Shown: positions 8,857-18,322, numbered from the stretch's first letter. The stretch is DNA of 36,533 nt from Patescibacteria group bacterium (GCA_018825335.1 JAHJEW010000098.1:1-36533), one strand, 5' to 3'. The notes: generated from the letters alone by a model not told the origin. Numbers and translations: made by a program.

Positions 8857-11526
8857 TTATGTTGTTGATTGCGGTTCTTCCGTAGTTTGCGGCTGGACTT
8901 TTGCAATTCCCTCTTTAAGGAGGTTGCCGAATTCCGCGTAGTTTGTAAGGTGGACGCCGTAGTCGGTTTTACTTGTGCCTACAAGATCGGGGCGGAGTTT
9001 GCCGGGAGTATTTTGGTCCTGGAAGACCTGATGGGTTTGAATTACTTCGTCCGGGCCTTCCGGTGTACCGGCCTGTTTTTTGATCCAGTCATTAAGTGCT
9101 GTCCATTTTTGGATGAGTTCATTTTCAAAATCTTCCGCGCTTTTGAGATTACTGTGCTTTTCGGCCCACGTTGCGCCCCATTTCTTTGAATATGATGAGT
9201 AAGCGAGCGGAGGAAGAGTTGAAGCAATGACTTTCATGCCTGCGGCTTTTGCCATTTTGTAGATTTTGGTCAGGTTTTCCTGTGTTTTTTCAATGGATAA
9301 GGGGTTCTGAGGGTCGCGACCAAACAGGTCGTTGCTGCCGCCGATAATAACCAGTGTGGCGCCGCGACAATCGTGAGATTTGGTCATTTTTTCAAAGGTA
9401 TGAACCATGGTGGAGGTAAGCTGACCGACAGATGGCTCTTTTTTTTGCGCTTCGGTTGCGTTTGGTCCAAGTTCAGGGTGAACGTGGGTAACGTCCATTC
9501 CTTTAAGCTGCGGGACGAAACCGTGGGAAAGCGAGTCCCCTATTACGAAAACTTTGCCGGTAGGTTTGATTTCTATTTGCTCCTGCGGGGTTTCGGATGC
9601 GGGGGCGGGTTCCGGCGGTTGTGGCTGTGATTCGGATTGGTATGATGGTGCGTAGGAAGGCGCCGGGGCGTAGGAGGTTTGTTGAGCTGGCGCGGCGGAG
9701 GGGCCGTAGCTACCGGATGGAGCTTGTGGCGCAGCTTCTTCCGTTGGGGCAGCGGAGGGTCTGCCGGCTGCCGCTATTTCGGTAGGGGCGATGTATGGCC
9801 GCGGGCCGCTTTGCGGGTGTTTTCTCTGGTATTCGCTGATTTCTTCCCTGGCCCAGTCGGGCACTTGGTACCTGCACTCCGGCCCGCGGGCTTGAGCGCT
9901 GAAAAGCGCTTTTCTAATATCTGCATAATCCGGGTTTGAAAGAACCTCGCTTAATTTGACGGGATTGCCGTCAATTATTGTGTCACCAATAAGGTCCGTT
10001 CCCTGCGCATAATCGTACCAACCGGGTTCGTGGGCGTGATCCCCAACTCCCTGAACAAAATCCCCAGACTGCGCCTTTCTATTTAATGATTCTTGTGAAT
10101 CCCGGCCTGGAGACGCGTGTATTCCTCCTCCAAAAATTATTTTTGTTGGATTGGGCGTATCCGGCATAAAGACGGTTTTGCGATGTCCAATTGTAAAATC
10201 GTCCGGCTTGATTCCGTTTTCCTGTAGCCAATTGAAGTACATTTCGCTTTCGGCGCGCGCGTAGGGCGCGGACTGCATTGCAGTTCCGTCTACGATGGTT
10301 TTGTCGCCTTGCTTTATTTCAAATGGTAATGCTCCTCCGGGATAATTTGCAGCTTTATCCTGTATTCGCGTGCCGTACCAGAACGGGGCTTTTTTGACGT
10401 TTGGATCGTTGTACAGGTGTCCGTAAAACTCGGAAGTTGGTAGATTGCCACCAAGGATATCGGCTATAGTCTGTGACATTTCGCCGTCCATTGATACGAT
10501 TGTTTCGTCGCCCGGAACCCCGAATCGGACCATGCCGTATAGCGGAATTTTGACCTCTTTGCCATTTACGGTGGTTGTATAGATTTTCGGCTTCATGCTG
10601 TCCGGAGAAAATGCTCCGGCAAGAGCCTGGCTTAGTATTAACCTCCTTTTTTCTTCGGGTGTTTGGCATTGTCTAAGAGCTTCATTGAACTGTGAACCGG
10701 TCATTGCCAGATCCGGATTTCTGCTTGGCCAATTGAGGCCGTAATCAGGAGTTTCTCCCGTCTTCTCCAGGTCACTGATTACTTCTTCGATCTTCTTTGG
10801 CCCTCCAATCGTGGAAAGCGCAACGTTTTTTGTCAGGCTTGCGCCGGTAAGTTTTTCCGCGTGCTCGATGATTTTTTTAACTGTTTCCGGGTCGTCCAAT
10901 TCTTTGGAATGATCCGCGCCCGGCGTTTCGTTTTGCATTATTAGTACAACCGGCTCGCCGTTTTTGCGCATCTGCTCAACGTATTCCAGCATTTTGGCGT
11001 TTTCGGGGTTGCTATCATCGGATGCGCTGCCGGGGGCGCGTTTCAGGACGATTACTTTTGGCTGTTTTTTTTGACCTTTTTCGTCCAGATATTTTTTATC
11101 GGCAAGGTCGGGCATGTTGATCTGGACTTCACTTTTTAGGCCTTTACCCTCAAGTCCCGGAACAGCGTCGAGTTTGTAGAACTGGCATTTTTCACCTTTC
11201 TTTTCGAATTGCTGTTCGATTTTCTGTTCGTATTTGCTTAACTCCTGTTCTTTTTTTCTTTTTTCTTCGGCTTTGCGCTTTTCTTCCTCGATTCTTTTTT
11301 GTTCTTCGGCACGGCGTTTGGCGGCCTGCGCCTGGCGTTGTTTTTCGGCGGCCAGGTTTTCCGCGTCAATCGGGACACCTGTCTGCCCCGGTTTTTCTTT
11401 GTCTTCAGGCTTTTCCTTTGTTTCCGGCTTCTCGGCACCACCGAAGTCCGGGATTTTGCCGTAGTGACAAAAGCTTCCAGACAGCAGGAAATTCTTTCGG
11501 CTGAGTTTTGGACAAGATAATTTCAT
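8857..11526 (-). CDS. Large multidomain protein with C-terminal SGNH/GDSL hydrolase domain
   Basis: This 889-aa protein is convergent with the S1 gene, with only 4 bases between the stops. Residues about 30-115 are highly charged and form a predicted coiled coil (repeated KRRAEEQKR/EEEKRKAEEK). A large middle region (about 115-570) matches no family I recognise. A Pro/Ala/Ser/Gln-rich linker (about 570-650) leads to an SGNH hydrolase domain: block I GDSLSHG with Ser665, block III GGSNDLF with Asn732, and a terminal DYGVH with Asp855 and His859. The family includes esterases, acetylxylan esterases and peptidoglycan O-acetyl-esterases. The Asp-to-His spacing is one residue longer than the usual DxxH. 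No convincing signal peptide is visible at the annotated start, although the linker style suggests an exported protein. The substrate cannot be told. Confidence 0.8.
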   Translation of the reverse strand: MKLSCPKLSRKNFLLSGSFCHYGKIPDFGGAEKPETKEKPEDKEKPGQTGVPIDAENLAAEKQRQAQAAKRRAEEQKRIEEEKRKAEEKRKKEQELSKYEQKIEQQFEKKGEKCQFYKLDAVPGLEGKGLKSEVQINMPDLADKKYLDEKGQKKQPKVIVLKRAPGSASDDSNPENAKMLEYVEQMRKNGEPVVLIMQNETPGADHSKELDDPETVKKIIEHAEKLTGASLTKNVALSTIGGPKKIEEVISDLEKTGETPDYGLNWPSRNPDLAMTGSQFNEALRQCQTPEEKRRLILSQALAGAFSPDSMKPKIYTTTVNGKEVKIPLYGMVRFGVPGDETIVSMDGEMSQTIADILGGNLPTSEFYGHLYNDPNVKKAPFWYGTRIQDKAANYPGGALPFEIKQGDKTIVDGTAMQSAPYARAESEMYFNWLQENGIKPDDFTIGHRKTVFMPDTPNPTKIIFGGGIHASPGRDSQESLNRKAQSGDFVQGVGDHAHEPGWYDYAQGTDLIGDTIIDGNPVKLSEVLSNPDYADIRKALFSAQARGPECRYQVPDWAREEISEYQRKHPQSGPRPYIAPTEIAAAGRPSAAPTEEAAPQAPSGSYGPSAAPAQQTSYAPAPSYAPSYQSESQPQPPEPAPASETPQEQIEIKPTGKVFVIGDSLSHGFVPQLKGMDVTHVHPELGPNATEAQKKEPSVGQLTSTMVHTFEKMTKSHDCRGATLVIIGGSNDLFGRDPQNPLSIEKTQENLTKIYKMAKAAGMKVIASTLPPLAYSSYSKKWGATWAEKHSNLKSAEDFENELIQKWTALNDWIKKQAGTPEGPDEVIQTHQVFQDQNTPGKLRPDLVGTSKTDYGVHLTNYAEFGNLLKEGIAKVQPQTTEEPQSTT

Positions 11527-11623
11527 ATTAATTTTTGGCGCAGTTAATCTAAATATTTTAGCATGAAATGGGCTTTTTTTGAAGTTGCATTGAATATCTT
11601 TCTAAAAATTGTAGAGTGGCTGT

Positions 11624-14524
11624 ATGAGCGAAATTCTGGAAAATCTTAATCCGGAGCAAAAGGAAGCCGTGTCGCAGACGGAGGGGCCGATGCTGATTGT
11701 TGCCGGAGCTGGAACCGGTAAAACCCGCGTAATTACGGCAAGGATTTTGCATCTTTTGATCGACAAAAAAGTGCCATCGTCCCAGATTCTGGCGCTTACA
11801 TTTACGGAAAAAGCCACCAACGAGATGCTTGAAAGGGTGGATCAGGGAATGCCGCTTTCTTACGAGGAAGTTACGATAAAGACTTTTCACGGGTTTTGCG
11901 ACATGATTTTGCGTGAAAAGGGTATGGAGATCGGGATCGATCCGGGTTTTAGGCTGCTAAATCAGGCGGATCAATGGCTTCTTATTAAGCGAAATCTTTT
12001 TGCTCTTGATCTGAATCATTATCGGCCGCTGGGCAATCCGGGCAAGTTCATTCATGTTCTTTTGAGCCATTTCAGCCGGCTTAAGGATGAGGATATTAAG
12101 CCCGATGATTATATTCGTTTTGCAGGTCAGATGCTTGATAAAGCCGGCGACGACGCAGAAAAAGAAAATGCCGGTAAAATGCTGGAGGTTGCCAATGCTT
12201 ACGCCGCTTATCAGAACCTGCTTATTGAGAGTAACGGGCTGGATTTTGGCGATTTGCAGTTCTATGCGCTCCGTCTTCTGGAAAAAAGGCCATCTGTTTT
12301 GCGGGAGCTTCGTGAACGTTACAAGTACATTCTTGTAGATGAATTTCAGGATACGAATTTTGCGCAGAATAAACTGGTTATGCTGCTTGCGAGGGAGCAT
12401 ACGAATATAACGGTTGTCGGTGATGACGATCAGTCTATCTATAAGTGGCGCGGCGCTTCTTTAAGCAATATTTTGACGTTTGAAAAAGAGTTTCCGCAGG
12501 CGAAACGTGTTGTTCTGACGCAGAATTACAGGTCGAATCAGGGCATTCTGGACAGCGCTTATCAATCCATACAAAACAATAATCCGGACAGGCTTGAGCA
12601 CAGGGCCTCAATTAGTAAGAGGCTGGTGTCCAGAGTTTTGAGTGAGGGGGCGGATGAGAATCCAGTTGAGGTAAGGCATTTTTCTGATTCGCAGGATGAG
12701 GTGAAATGTGTTTTGGACACGATTAGCGGGTTGGCCAAAGATGGCGTCGCGTACAGCGAAATGGCTATTCTTGTTCGAACCAACGCGCACGCGACGGCTT
12801 TTGTGGACGCGCTTAAAGACGCAGGGATTCCTTTTACGGTGCGTGATACGCAGGGCTTACTACGGTTTGAGGAAATTAAGGATCTTGTTGCGCTGCTGCG
12901 TTTTTTGGTGAGGCCACAGGATGATATTGCTTTTTTCAGGCTGCTCGGTCTGCCGATTTTCGGGATTCCCATGGCTACGGTTCTGCAAATTGTCAATGAG
13001 GCCAGAAATGCGCATTTTACGCCAATATTCTATTATTTGAGAGATCGAATCGTTAACGGGACGCAAAGCAGTTTGCCCGGTCTGGAAGAAACTTCCGGTC
13101 TTGAAAGCGTAATAAGGCTTTGTGACAATCTTCTGAATTTCAGCCGCGACCACGGCGCTTTTCGGGTTATTGGTGAATTCCTGGACGAATCGGGTTACGT
13201 TAAGGCTTTAACAGCGAATGACAGTTTTGAAAACGAGGAGAAGATTCAGCATATTGCACAGTTTTTGGAGCTGGCGCGGGATCTGGAGGCGGACGGTGGG
13301 GATAATTCATTGAGGGTTTTTCTGGATTATATTGATTCTTTACAGGAGGCTCTGGGAACGATCGCGGCGGCTACAACGCCGGAGAATGATGCGGTTTCGA
13401 TGCTGACCGTTCACTCCGCCAAGGGTCTGGAATTCGATTATGTTTTCGTCCCCTGCCTTGTGAAAGAGCGTTTTCCGAGCAGGCCAAAGCGCGATCCCAT
13501 TGAGATTCCGGCAGCTTTGCTTCCTGAAGATATTCCCGAAAAAGAGATGCATTTGCAGGAGGAGCGCAGGCTTTTTTATGTGGCCGCGACGAGAGCCAGG
13601 AAGCGCCTGTTTTTAAGCTATAGCGATTCTTACGAGGGAAACAAGAAATGGAAGATATCGCCTTTTTTGGCGGAGCTTGATGATTTGGCATGTGTCAGAT
13701 GGACGGATTCTCTTCGTGATGCAGTTTCCGGAGATTTGGAAAAGGATGATGCGATAAAGGATGAAAGAGCTTTTGATCGCTGCTCAATGATGCCGGATGT
13801 GAAGATTTATCAATTAAGCTACAGCAAACTGGACACTTTTAATACGTGTCCGCTGAAGTATAAATTCCGATATCATTATAAAATTCCATCCCCTTCCGCC
13901 CATGCGGCAAATTTCGGGTCGAGCGTGCACAATACCGTAAATAAATTTTACGAGGAGGTTATGGCGGGCGCTCCGCCCAATTCCGGGCGGCTGAAAGAGC
14001 TTTTTGAGTCTAACTGGATTGGCATCGGCTATGAAAGCAGAGGGCATGAACTTGCCAGGAAAAAACATGGAATCGAGGTCATGGAAAAGTTTTTCGAAAA
14101 AGAAAAACAGCACGGGTTTAAAGCGCCGGCCATGCTGGAAAAGCCTTTCCGGCTTAGAATCGGCGACGTGATTTTTATGGGGCGTATCGACCGCATAGAT
14201 AAGCTTCCCGATGGTACCTACGAGGTTATTGATTATAAAACCGGCAAAGCCAAATCGGCCAATGATGTTAAGAAGGATCTTCAGCTTTCGCTGTACGCGC
14301 TGGCGTGCAGCGATATTTTCAAGATTCCGGTTTCAGCGTTAAGTCTTTATTTTCTTGAAGATGCGGTGAAGGTTTCCACCACCAGGCCGGAAGAAAATTT
14401 TGATGCCATCAGGGAGGACATATTGCAAAAGGTTAAGTCGCTGCGCGAATCCGATCTGGCACCCACACCCGGTTTCCATTGCGGTTTCTGCGAGTTTGGC
14501 ATTCTCTGCCATCGTGCGATTTAG
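11624..14524 (+). CDS. UvrD/PcrA-family helicase fused to a Cas4/AddB-like Fe-S nuclease domain
   Basis: This is a superfamily 1A helicase of 966 aa. Visible motifs are I (AGAGTGKTR, about 27-35), II (VDEFQDTN), III (GDDDQSIYKWRGA), V (TVHSAKGLEFDYVFVP) and VI (RRLFYVAATRARKRL). The last 230 residues are a PD-(D/E)XK nuclease of the RecB/AddB/Cas4 type, with FGSSVHNTVNKF, GRIDRID and VIDYKTGKAK. Four cysteines are placed as in Fe-S nucleases: C742 and then C953-x2-C956-x5-C962. A single polypeptide thus carries both motor and nuclease, as in AddA, but with the AddB-like cysteine cluster. It probably acts in double-strand-break processing or repair. The next gene is rmuC, another recombination-related factor. 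There is no SD; the ATG at 11624 begins just before the conserved 'LNPEQKEAV' Q-motif. Confidence 0.93.
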   Translation: MSEILENLNPEQKEAVSQTEGPMLIVAGAGTGKTRVITARILHLLIDKKVPSSQILALTFTEKATNEMLERVDQGMPLSYEEVTIKTFHGFCDMILREKGMEIGIDPGFRLLNQADQWLLIKRNLFALDLNHYRPLGNPGKFIHVLLSHFSRLKDEDIKPDDYIRFAGQMLDKAGDDAEKENAGKMLEVANAYAAYQNLLIESNGLDFGDLQFYALRLLEKRPSVLRELRERYKYILVDEFQDTNFAQNKLVMLLAREHTNITVVGDDDQSIYKWRGASLSNILTFEKEFPQAKRVVLTQNYRSNQGILDSAYQSIQNNNPDRLEHRASISKRLVSRVLSEGADENPVEVRHFSDSQDEVKCVLDTISGLAKDGVAYSEMAILVRTNAHATAFVDALKDAGIPFTVRDTQGLLRFEEIKDLVALLRFLVRPQDDIAFFRLLGLPIFGIPMATVLQIVNEARNAHFTPIFYYLRDRIVNGTQSSLPGLEETSGLESVIRLCDNLLNFSRDHGAFRVIGEFLDESGYVKALTANDSFENEEKIQHIAQFLELARDLEADGGDNSLRVFLDYIDSLQEALGTIAAATTPENDAVSMLTVHSAKGLEFDYVFVPCLVKERFPSRPKRDPIEIPAALLPEDIPEKEMHLQEERRLFYVAATRARKRLFLSYSDSYEGNKKWKISPFLAELDDLACVRWTDSLRDAVSGDLEKDDAIKDERAFDRCSMMPDVKIYQLSYSKLDTFNTCPLKYKFRYHYKIPSPSAHAANFGSSVHNTVNKFYEEVMAGAPPNSGRLKELFESNWIGIGYESRGHELARKKHGIEVMEKFFEKEKQHGFKAPAMLEKPFRLRIGDVIFMGRIDRIDKLPDGTYEVIDYKTGKAKSANDVKKDLQLSLYALACSDIFKIPVSALSLYFLEDAVKVSTTRPEENFDAIREDILQKVKSLRESDLAPTPGFHCGFCEFGILCHRAI

Positions 14525-14526
14525 CA

Positions 14527-14555
14527 TTGACGGTGAGCATACGCTCACCTATACT
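14527..14555 (+). promoter_or_regulatory. rmuC promoter whose 17-bp spacer is a palindromic operator
   Basis: TTGACG (14527-14532) and TATACT (14550-14555) have a 17-base spacer. The segment GGTGAGC-ATAC-GCTCACC (14532-14549) is a perfect inverted repeat that fills the spacer. A dimeric repressor bound there would block RNA polymerase. No T-run follows, so it is not a terminator. Confidence 0.65.
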
Positions 14556-14584
14556 ACCTTCAAATAATATCTTAAAATTCAGGT

Positions 14585-15688
14585 ATGGATCTACTTCTTA
14601 CAATTCTCGGTTTTGCGCTTCTGGCTGCGATTTTCTATATGATTCATCTGATGCGCGCCGGCAGGACGCCAAAAGATGACACTTCCCAGAAGTTAATGCT
14701 GGATGTTGTCGAAAATCTTAGAAAATCTATTGTTGAAAACGATGCCAGAAGCCAAAAAAGCATACAGGAGAGGTTCGACTCCATTACGGAGTCAATGAAC
14801 AAGCAGCAGCACAGATCTTTCGAGACGATTCAGAAACAGTTCGGACAAAGCGCGAAAATTATTGAAGAAGTAACAAAAAAACTGACAAAGCTGGATGAGA
14901 CCAATAAGCAGGTTGTCGGGTTTGCTGAACAAATGAAAAGTCTGGAAAATATTTTAAAGAATCCAAAGCACAGGGGCATTTTGGGCGAGTATTTTCTTGA
15001 ATCGATGTTAAGCTCGATTTTGCCTCCCGGGATGTATCAGATGCAATATAAGTTTTTGAACGGTGAAATTGTTGACGCGGTGATTTTCCTTAAGGATCAG
15101 CTCATTCCCATTGATTCCAAGTTTTCCCTGGAAAAGTTTAACGCGATAATGCAGGAGACTGATGCTGAAAAGCGTGAACGGCTTGAAAAAGATTTTAGAA
15201 GTGATGTTAAGAAACGCATTGATGAGACGTCGAAATACGTGAGGCCGGAGGAAAAAACGATGGAATTTGCGTTTATGTACATTCCGGCGGAGGGTGTTTA
15301 TCACAATCTGCTCGGGAATACGGTTGGTGCCACGGTCAACTCGCAGAATTTGATAGAGTATGCTTTCGCGAAGAGGGTGATTATTGTTTCGCCTTCCTCT
15401 TTTGTGGCTTATTTGCAGACTGTTCTGCAGGGACTGAATCAGATGAAAATGGAGGAGGGATTTAAGGAAATACAAAAAAACGTGATTCAACTTGCCAATC
15501 ATTTGAAATCGCACCAGGAAAAATTGCAAAAAATGGGCGGCCATCTTGCAACCACGGTTTCAATGTACAACCAGTCGTTTAAGGAGTTTAAAAAGATCGA
15601 CAAAGATGTGTATCGAATTACCGATGGCCGCGCGGGCGGAGATGTTAAGGAAGTTTTGTCTTTGGATAAGCCAATGGAAGAGGCTTGA
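14585..15688 (+). CDS. rmuC: DNA recombination protein RmuC
   Basis: This 367-aa protein starts with one hydrophobic membrane anchor (about residues 4-23). A long coiled coil follows (about 30-125), then the RmuC domain (about 130-330), which includes 'RGILGEYFLESMLSSILP', 'VDAVIFLKDQLIPIDSKF' and 'FAFMYIPAEGVYHNLL'. RmuC proteins limit DNA inversion at short repeats and are related to the endonuclease fold; the DSKF segment belongs to the predicted active-site region. It follows the helicase-nuclease gene by 60 bases but has its own promoter with a palindromic spacer. The ATG is preceded by only a weak AGG. Confidence 0.93.
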   Translation: MDLLLTILGFALLAAIFYMIHLMRAGRTPKDDTSQKLMLDVVENLRKSIVENDARSQKSIQERFDSITESMNKQQHRSFETIQKQFGQSAKIIEEVTKKLTKLDETNKQVVGFAEQMKSLENILKNPKHRGILGEYFLESMLSSILPPGMYQMQYKFLNGEIVDAVIFLKDQLIPIDSKFSLEKFNAIMQETDAEKRERLEKDFRSDVKKRIDETSKYVRPEEKTMEFAFMYIPAEGVYHNLLGNTVGATVNSQNLIEYAFAKRVIIVSPSSFVAYLQTVLQGLNQMKMEEGFKEIQKNVIQLANHLKSHQEKLQKMGGHLATTVSMYNQSFKEFKKIDKDVYRITDGRAGGDVKEVLSLDKPMEEA

Positions 15689-15704
15689 TTTTCCTTCTTC
15701 TTTG

Positions 15705-15757
15705 TTGACTTTTGATATTTTTTTCCATAAACTGCATACGCTTTTTTAGCGTATAAT
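15705..15757 (+). promoter_or_regulatory. infB promoter region with 5' stem-loop
   Basis: TTGACT (15705-15710) and TAAACT (15728-15733) are separated by 17 bases. The perfect inverted repeat ATACGCT-TTTTT-AGCGTAT (15736-15754) falls near the expected 5' end of the transcript. A TATAAT also occurs at 15752-15757 but lacks a partner -35 box. Confidence 0.5.
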
Positions 15758-15770
15758 AGACAAATTCATC

Positions 15771-17882
15771 GTGCCCAGAAAATCGGTTCCTAAAAAAAAG
15801 ACCACGACCGCTATAAAAAGATCCACTGCCAAAAAAGTGGATTCTTCAGCCAGGAAATCGTCCACTAAGAAAGATAACGTAAAGAAGACGCCGCCAAAGA
15901 AGATTACTGTAAAGAAGGAGACCGTGAGTCCGGAAGCTCCAACCGATGCGGAACTTTTCGGGCAGTTGGATGAAAAACCGCAGGACAAAGCGCAGTATTA
16001 CGACGAGCTGATCTCCAAGGAAATGGAACGGGAAATTATTAAGAGTCAGCGCAAACAGACCGCAGGCAAAGACACCGGAAAGAAGAAAAAAGAGGTTGTG
16101 GCCGCAAAGGGACCTATCACCGACCGGACGGTTGAACTTCCGGAGGTAATCAGCGTAAAGGAGTTTTCGGAGAAGACCGGTATAGGGCCGGCAAAGGTGA
16201 TCGGGGAATTGATGAAGAATGGGATTCTGGCCAATATAAACCAACAGATCGATTTTGACACCGCGCATATTATTGCATCCGATCTTGGTGTTTCTGTAAA
16301 GAAGAAACAGATAGAGGCGTCCGCCGAAGATGTGTTTAAGGGCAATCTTCAGGCTCTTTTGAAGGAGGAGGATCCGGCCAATCTGCATGAAAGGCCGCCG
16401 ATTGTGGTTGTTATGGGGCATGTTGACCACGGGAAGACTTCCCTCCTTGATTATATCCGCGAATCCAGTGTTGTAGCCGGTGAGTCCGGTGGTATAACGC
16501 AGCATATCGGGGCTTATCAGGTTGAAAAAAATAACAGAAAAATAACTTTTTTAGATACACCGGGACATGAAGCTTTTACAGCCATGAGAGCGCGCGGCGC
16601 CAAAGTTACGGACATAGCAATTCTTGTGGTTGCCGCGGATGAAGGTGTTAAACCGCAGACAATAGAGGCGATTCAGCACGCGCAGGAGGCCGGCGTTCCG
16701 ATCATTGTTGCAATTAATAAGATTGATAAAGAAGGTGCCGACCCGGACAGGGTAAAGGGCGAGCTTGGTGAATACAACCTGATCCCGGAAGAGTGGGGCG
16801 GCAAAACGATTATGGTATCCGTTTCGGCTAAGAACGGTCAGGGGATGCAGCAGCTTCTGGATATGATTTTACTTGTGGCGGATATGGAGAATTTAAAAGC
16901 AAATCCGGGAAGGGCGGCGGTCGGGACTGTGATTGAAGCCCATTTGGACAAGAGTCTGGGACCGATAGCAACGGTGGTTGTGAACAGCGGCACTCTGCAC
17001 ATAATGGACAATATCGTGGTTGGTAGCACTTATGGCAGGGTAAAAGTAATGAAGGATTATACCGGTAAAAACATACGTAAAGCGGAGCCTTCGATGCCTG
17101 TTTTAATAGCCGGACTTGAGAGAGCGCCGCAAAGCGGTGATATTTTTCAGGTTGTGGCGGACGAAAAAATTGCGCGCACGCAGGCGCAAAGCGTACACAC
17201 GCTGCGGGAAGCCGAAATGCTGGCCCGGCGCGGCGTCGGTGAGATTATTTCCCAGATCAGTTCCGGCCAGTTAAAGCAGCTGAAGCTTGTTTTGAAGGCC
17301 GATGCAAAAGGGTCTTTGGAAGCCATCAAAGAGTCGATTGCAGACATAAAAAATGAGGATGTGGGCGTCAAGATAATTCTTTCCGGAGTAGGTAACATCA
17401 CCGAGTCCGATGTGATGATGGCAGCGGCCGCCGGTGGGATTGTGATGGGTTTTCACACGGTTGTTAATCCGCAGGTAAAACGCGTGGCCGAACGGGAAAA
17501 CGTGGAGGTTTTATCGTATACGATTATTTATAAATTGCTGGAAGATATACGTAAAATTTTAACGGGTATGCTTGAGCCGGAAGTTGTGGAGATTATTCTG
17601 GGCAGGGCCCAGGTCAAGCAGATTTTCCTGACAAAAAAGAAAGATATGATTGTTGGATGCAAAGTAATCTCCGGCCATATAGAGAAAGTAAAAGTGCGAA
17701 TTTTCCGCGATGATAAATTAATCGGTGAAGGAAAAATCAATTCACTTAAGAAGGTTGATGAGAGCGTTCATGAGGTTGCGGAATATCAGGATTGCGGAAT
17801 CATGTTTTCCGGAGATTTTCCGCTTGAGGAAGGCGATATTCTGGAGGCGTACAAAATGGAAAAACGTGTCCGCACTCTTTAA
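15771..17882 (+). CDS. infB: Translation initiation factor IF-2
   Basis: IF-2 is the GTPase that brings fMet-tRNA to the 30S subunit and promotes subunit joining. At 703 aa it is a short form. There is a Lys/Thr-rich N-terminal extension (about residues 1-60), an IF2-N domain (about 125-175), and the G domain with G1 GHVDHGKTS (216-224), G3 DTPGHEAF and G4 NKID. Domains II, III and IV follow, ending in the conserved fMet-tRNA-binding C2 region. Translation starts at GTG (15771), the only plausible start that keeps the basic N terminus, and it lacks an SD. It heads the long co-directional run towards the dTDP-sugar genes; the next gene begins 18 bases after its stop. Confidence 0.96.
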   Translation: MPRKSVPKKKTTTAIKRSTAKKVDSSARKSSTKKDNVKKTPPKKITVKKETVSPEAPTDAELFGQLDEKPQDKAQYYDELISKEMEREIIKSQRKQTAGKDTGKKKKEVVAAKGPITDRTVELPEVISVKEFSEKTGIGPAKVIGELMKNGILANINQQIDFDTAHIIASDLGVSVKKKQIEASAEDVFKGNLQALLKEEDPANLHERPPIVVVMGHVDHGKTSLLDYIRESSVVAGESGGITQHIGAYQVEKNNRKITFLDTPGHEAFTAMRARGAKVTDIAILVVAADEGVKPQTIEAIQHAQEAGVPIIVAINKIDKEGADPDRVKGELGEYNLIPEEWGGKTIMVSVSAKNGQGMQQLLDMILLVADMENLKANPGRAAVGTVIEAHLDKSLGPIATVVVNSGTLHIMDNIVVGSTYGRVKVMKDYTGKNIRKAEPSMPVLIAGLERAPQSGDIFQVVADEKIARTQAQSVHTLREAEMLARRGVGEIISQISSGQLKQLKLVLKADAKGSLEAIKESIADIKNEDVGVKIILSGVGNITESDVMMAAAAGGIVMGFHTVVNPQVKRVAERENVEVLSYTIIYKLLEDIRKILTGMLEPEVVEIILGRAQVKQIFLTKKKDMIVGCKVISGHIEKVKVRIFRDDKLIGEGKINSLKKVDESVHEVAEYQDCGIMFSGDFPLEEGDILEAYKMEKRVRTL

Positions 17883-17900
17883 ACTTTGGTACTAAATTTA

Positions 17901-18296
17901 ATGGAAAAAATTAAACGTATTAAACTTCCGACACACAAGGATGAGCGAGGCCAGCTTAGCGTGGTGGAGTTTGATAGTTACGTGGACTGGGTTCCAAAAC
18001 GGATTTATTACGTGACCGATGTAAAGATGGATCGAGGGGGGCATGCGGTGCGCGGTGAGAAGAAAATATATATTTGTGTACAGGGCGCAATCACCGCAAG
18101 GCTTCATGACGGCGTAAGATGGAATCAGTATATGCTTCATGGCCCGGATGACGCGCTGATTATGAACGAAATGTGCTGGAGAGAATTTTCGAATTTTTCG
18201 CAGGGCGCGGTATTGCTGGCGATTTCCAGCACGAACTATGACAAAGACAAGTATATATTTGACATGGATCAGTTTTTACGCGAGAGTAAGGGCTAA
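17901..18296 (+). CDS. FdtA/QdtA/WxcM-like sugar 3,4-ketoisomerase (cupin)
   Basis: This 131-aa single-domain protein belongs to the WxcM-like cupin family. The signatures are 'DERGQLSVVEF', 'PKRIYYVTDV', 'RGGHAVRGEKKIYICVQG' and 'SSTNYDKDKYIF'. Characterised members (FdtA, QdtA) convert dTDP-4-keto-6-deoxyglucose to the 3-keto sugar on the way to dTDP-Fuc3NAc or dTDP-Qui3NAc. The RmlB product that would be its substrate is encoded 26 bases downstream. I chose the ATG at 17901 over an in-frame TTG at 17886 because the conserved region begins right after it. A transaminase expected next in that pathway is not in the window, so the final sugar is unknown. Confidence 0.85.
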   Translation: MEKIKRIKLPTHKDERGQLSVVEFDSYVDWVPKRIYYVTDVKMDRGGHAVRGEKKIYICVQGAITARLHDGVRWNQYMLHGPDDALIMNEMCWREFSNFSQGAVLLAISSTNYDKDKYIFDMDQFLRESKG

Positions 18297-18322
18297 AATG
18301 ATTATTTCACTTTGGTTTAGAT

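Noticed and set aside
14532..14549. Palindrome after the helicase gene as a terminator
   Set aside because: No T-run follows, and the palindrome sits exactly between good -35 and -10 boxes, so an operator is the better reading.
15752..15757. TATAAT as a second infB promoter
   Set aside because: No -35 box at 15-19 bases and no TGn extension; it is part of the right arm of a hairpin.
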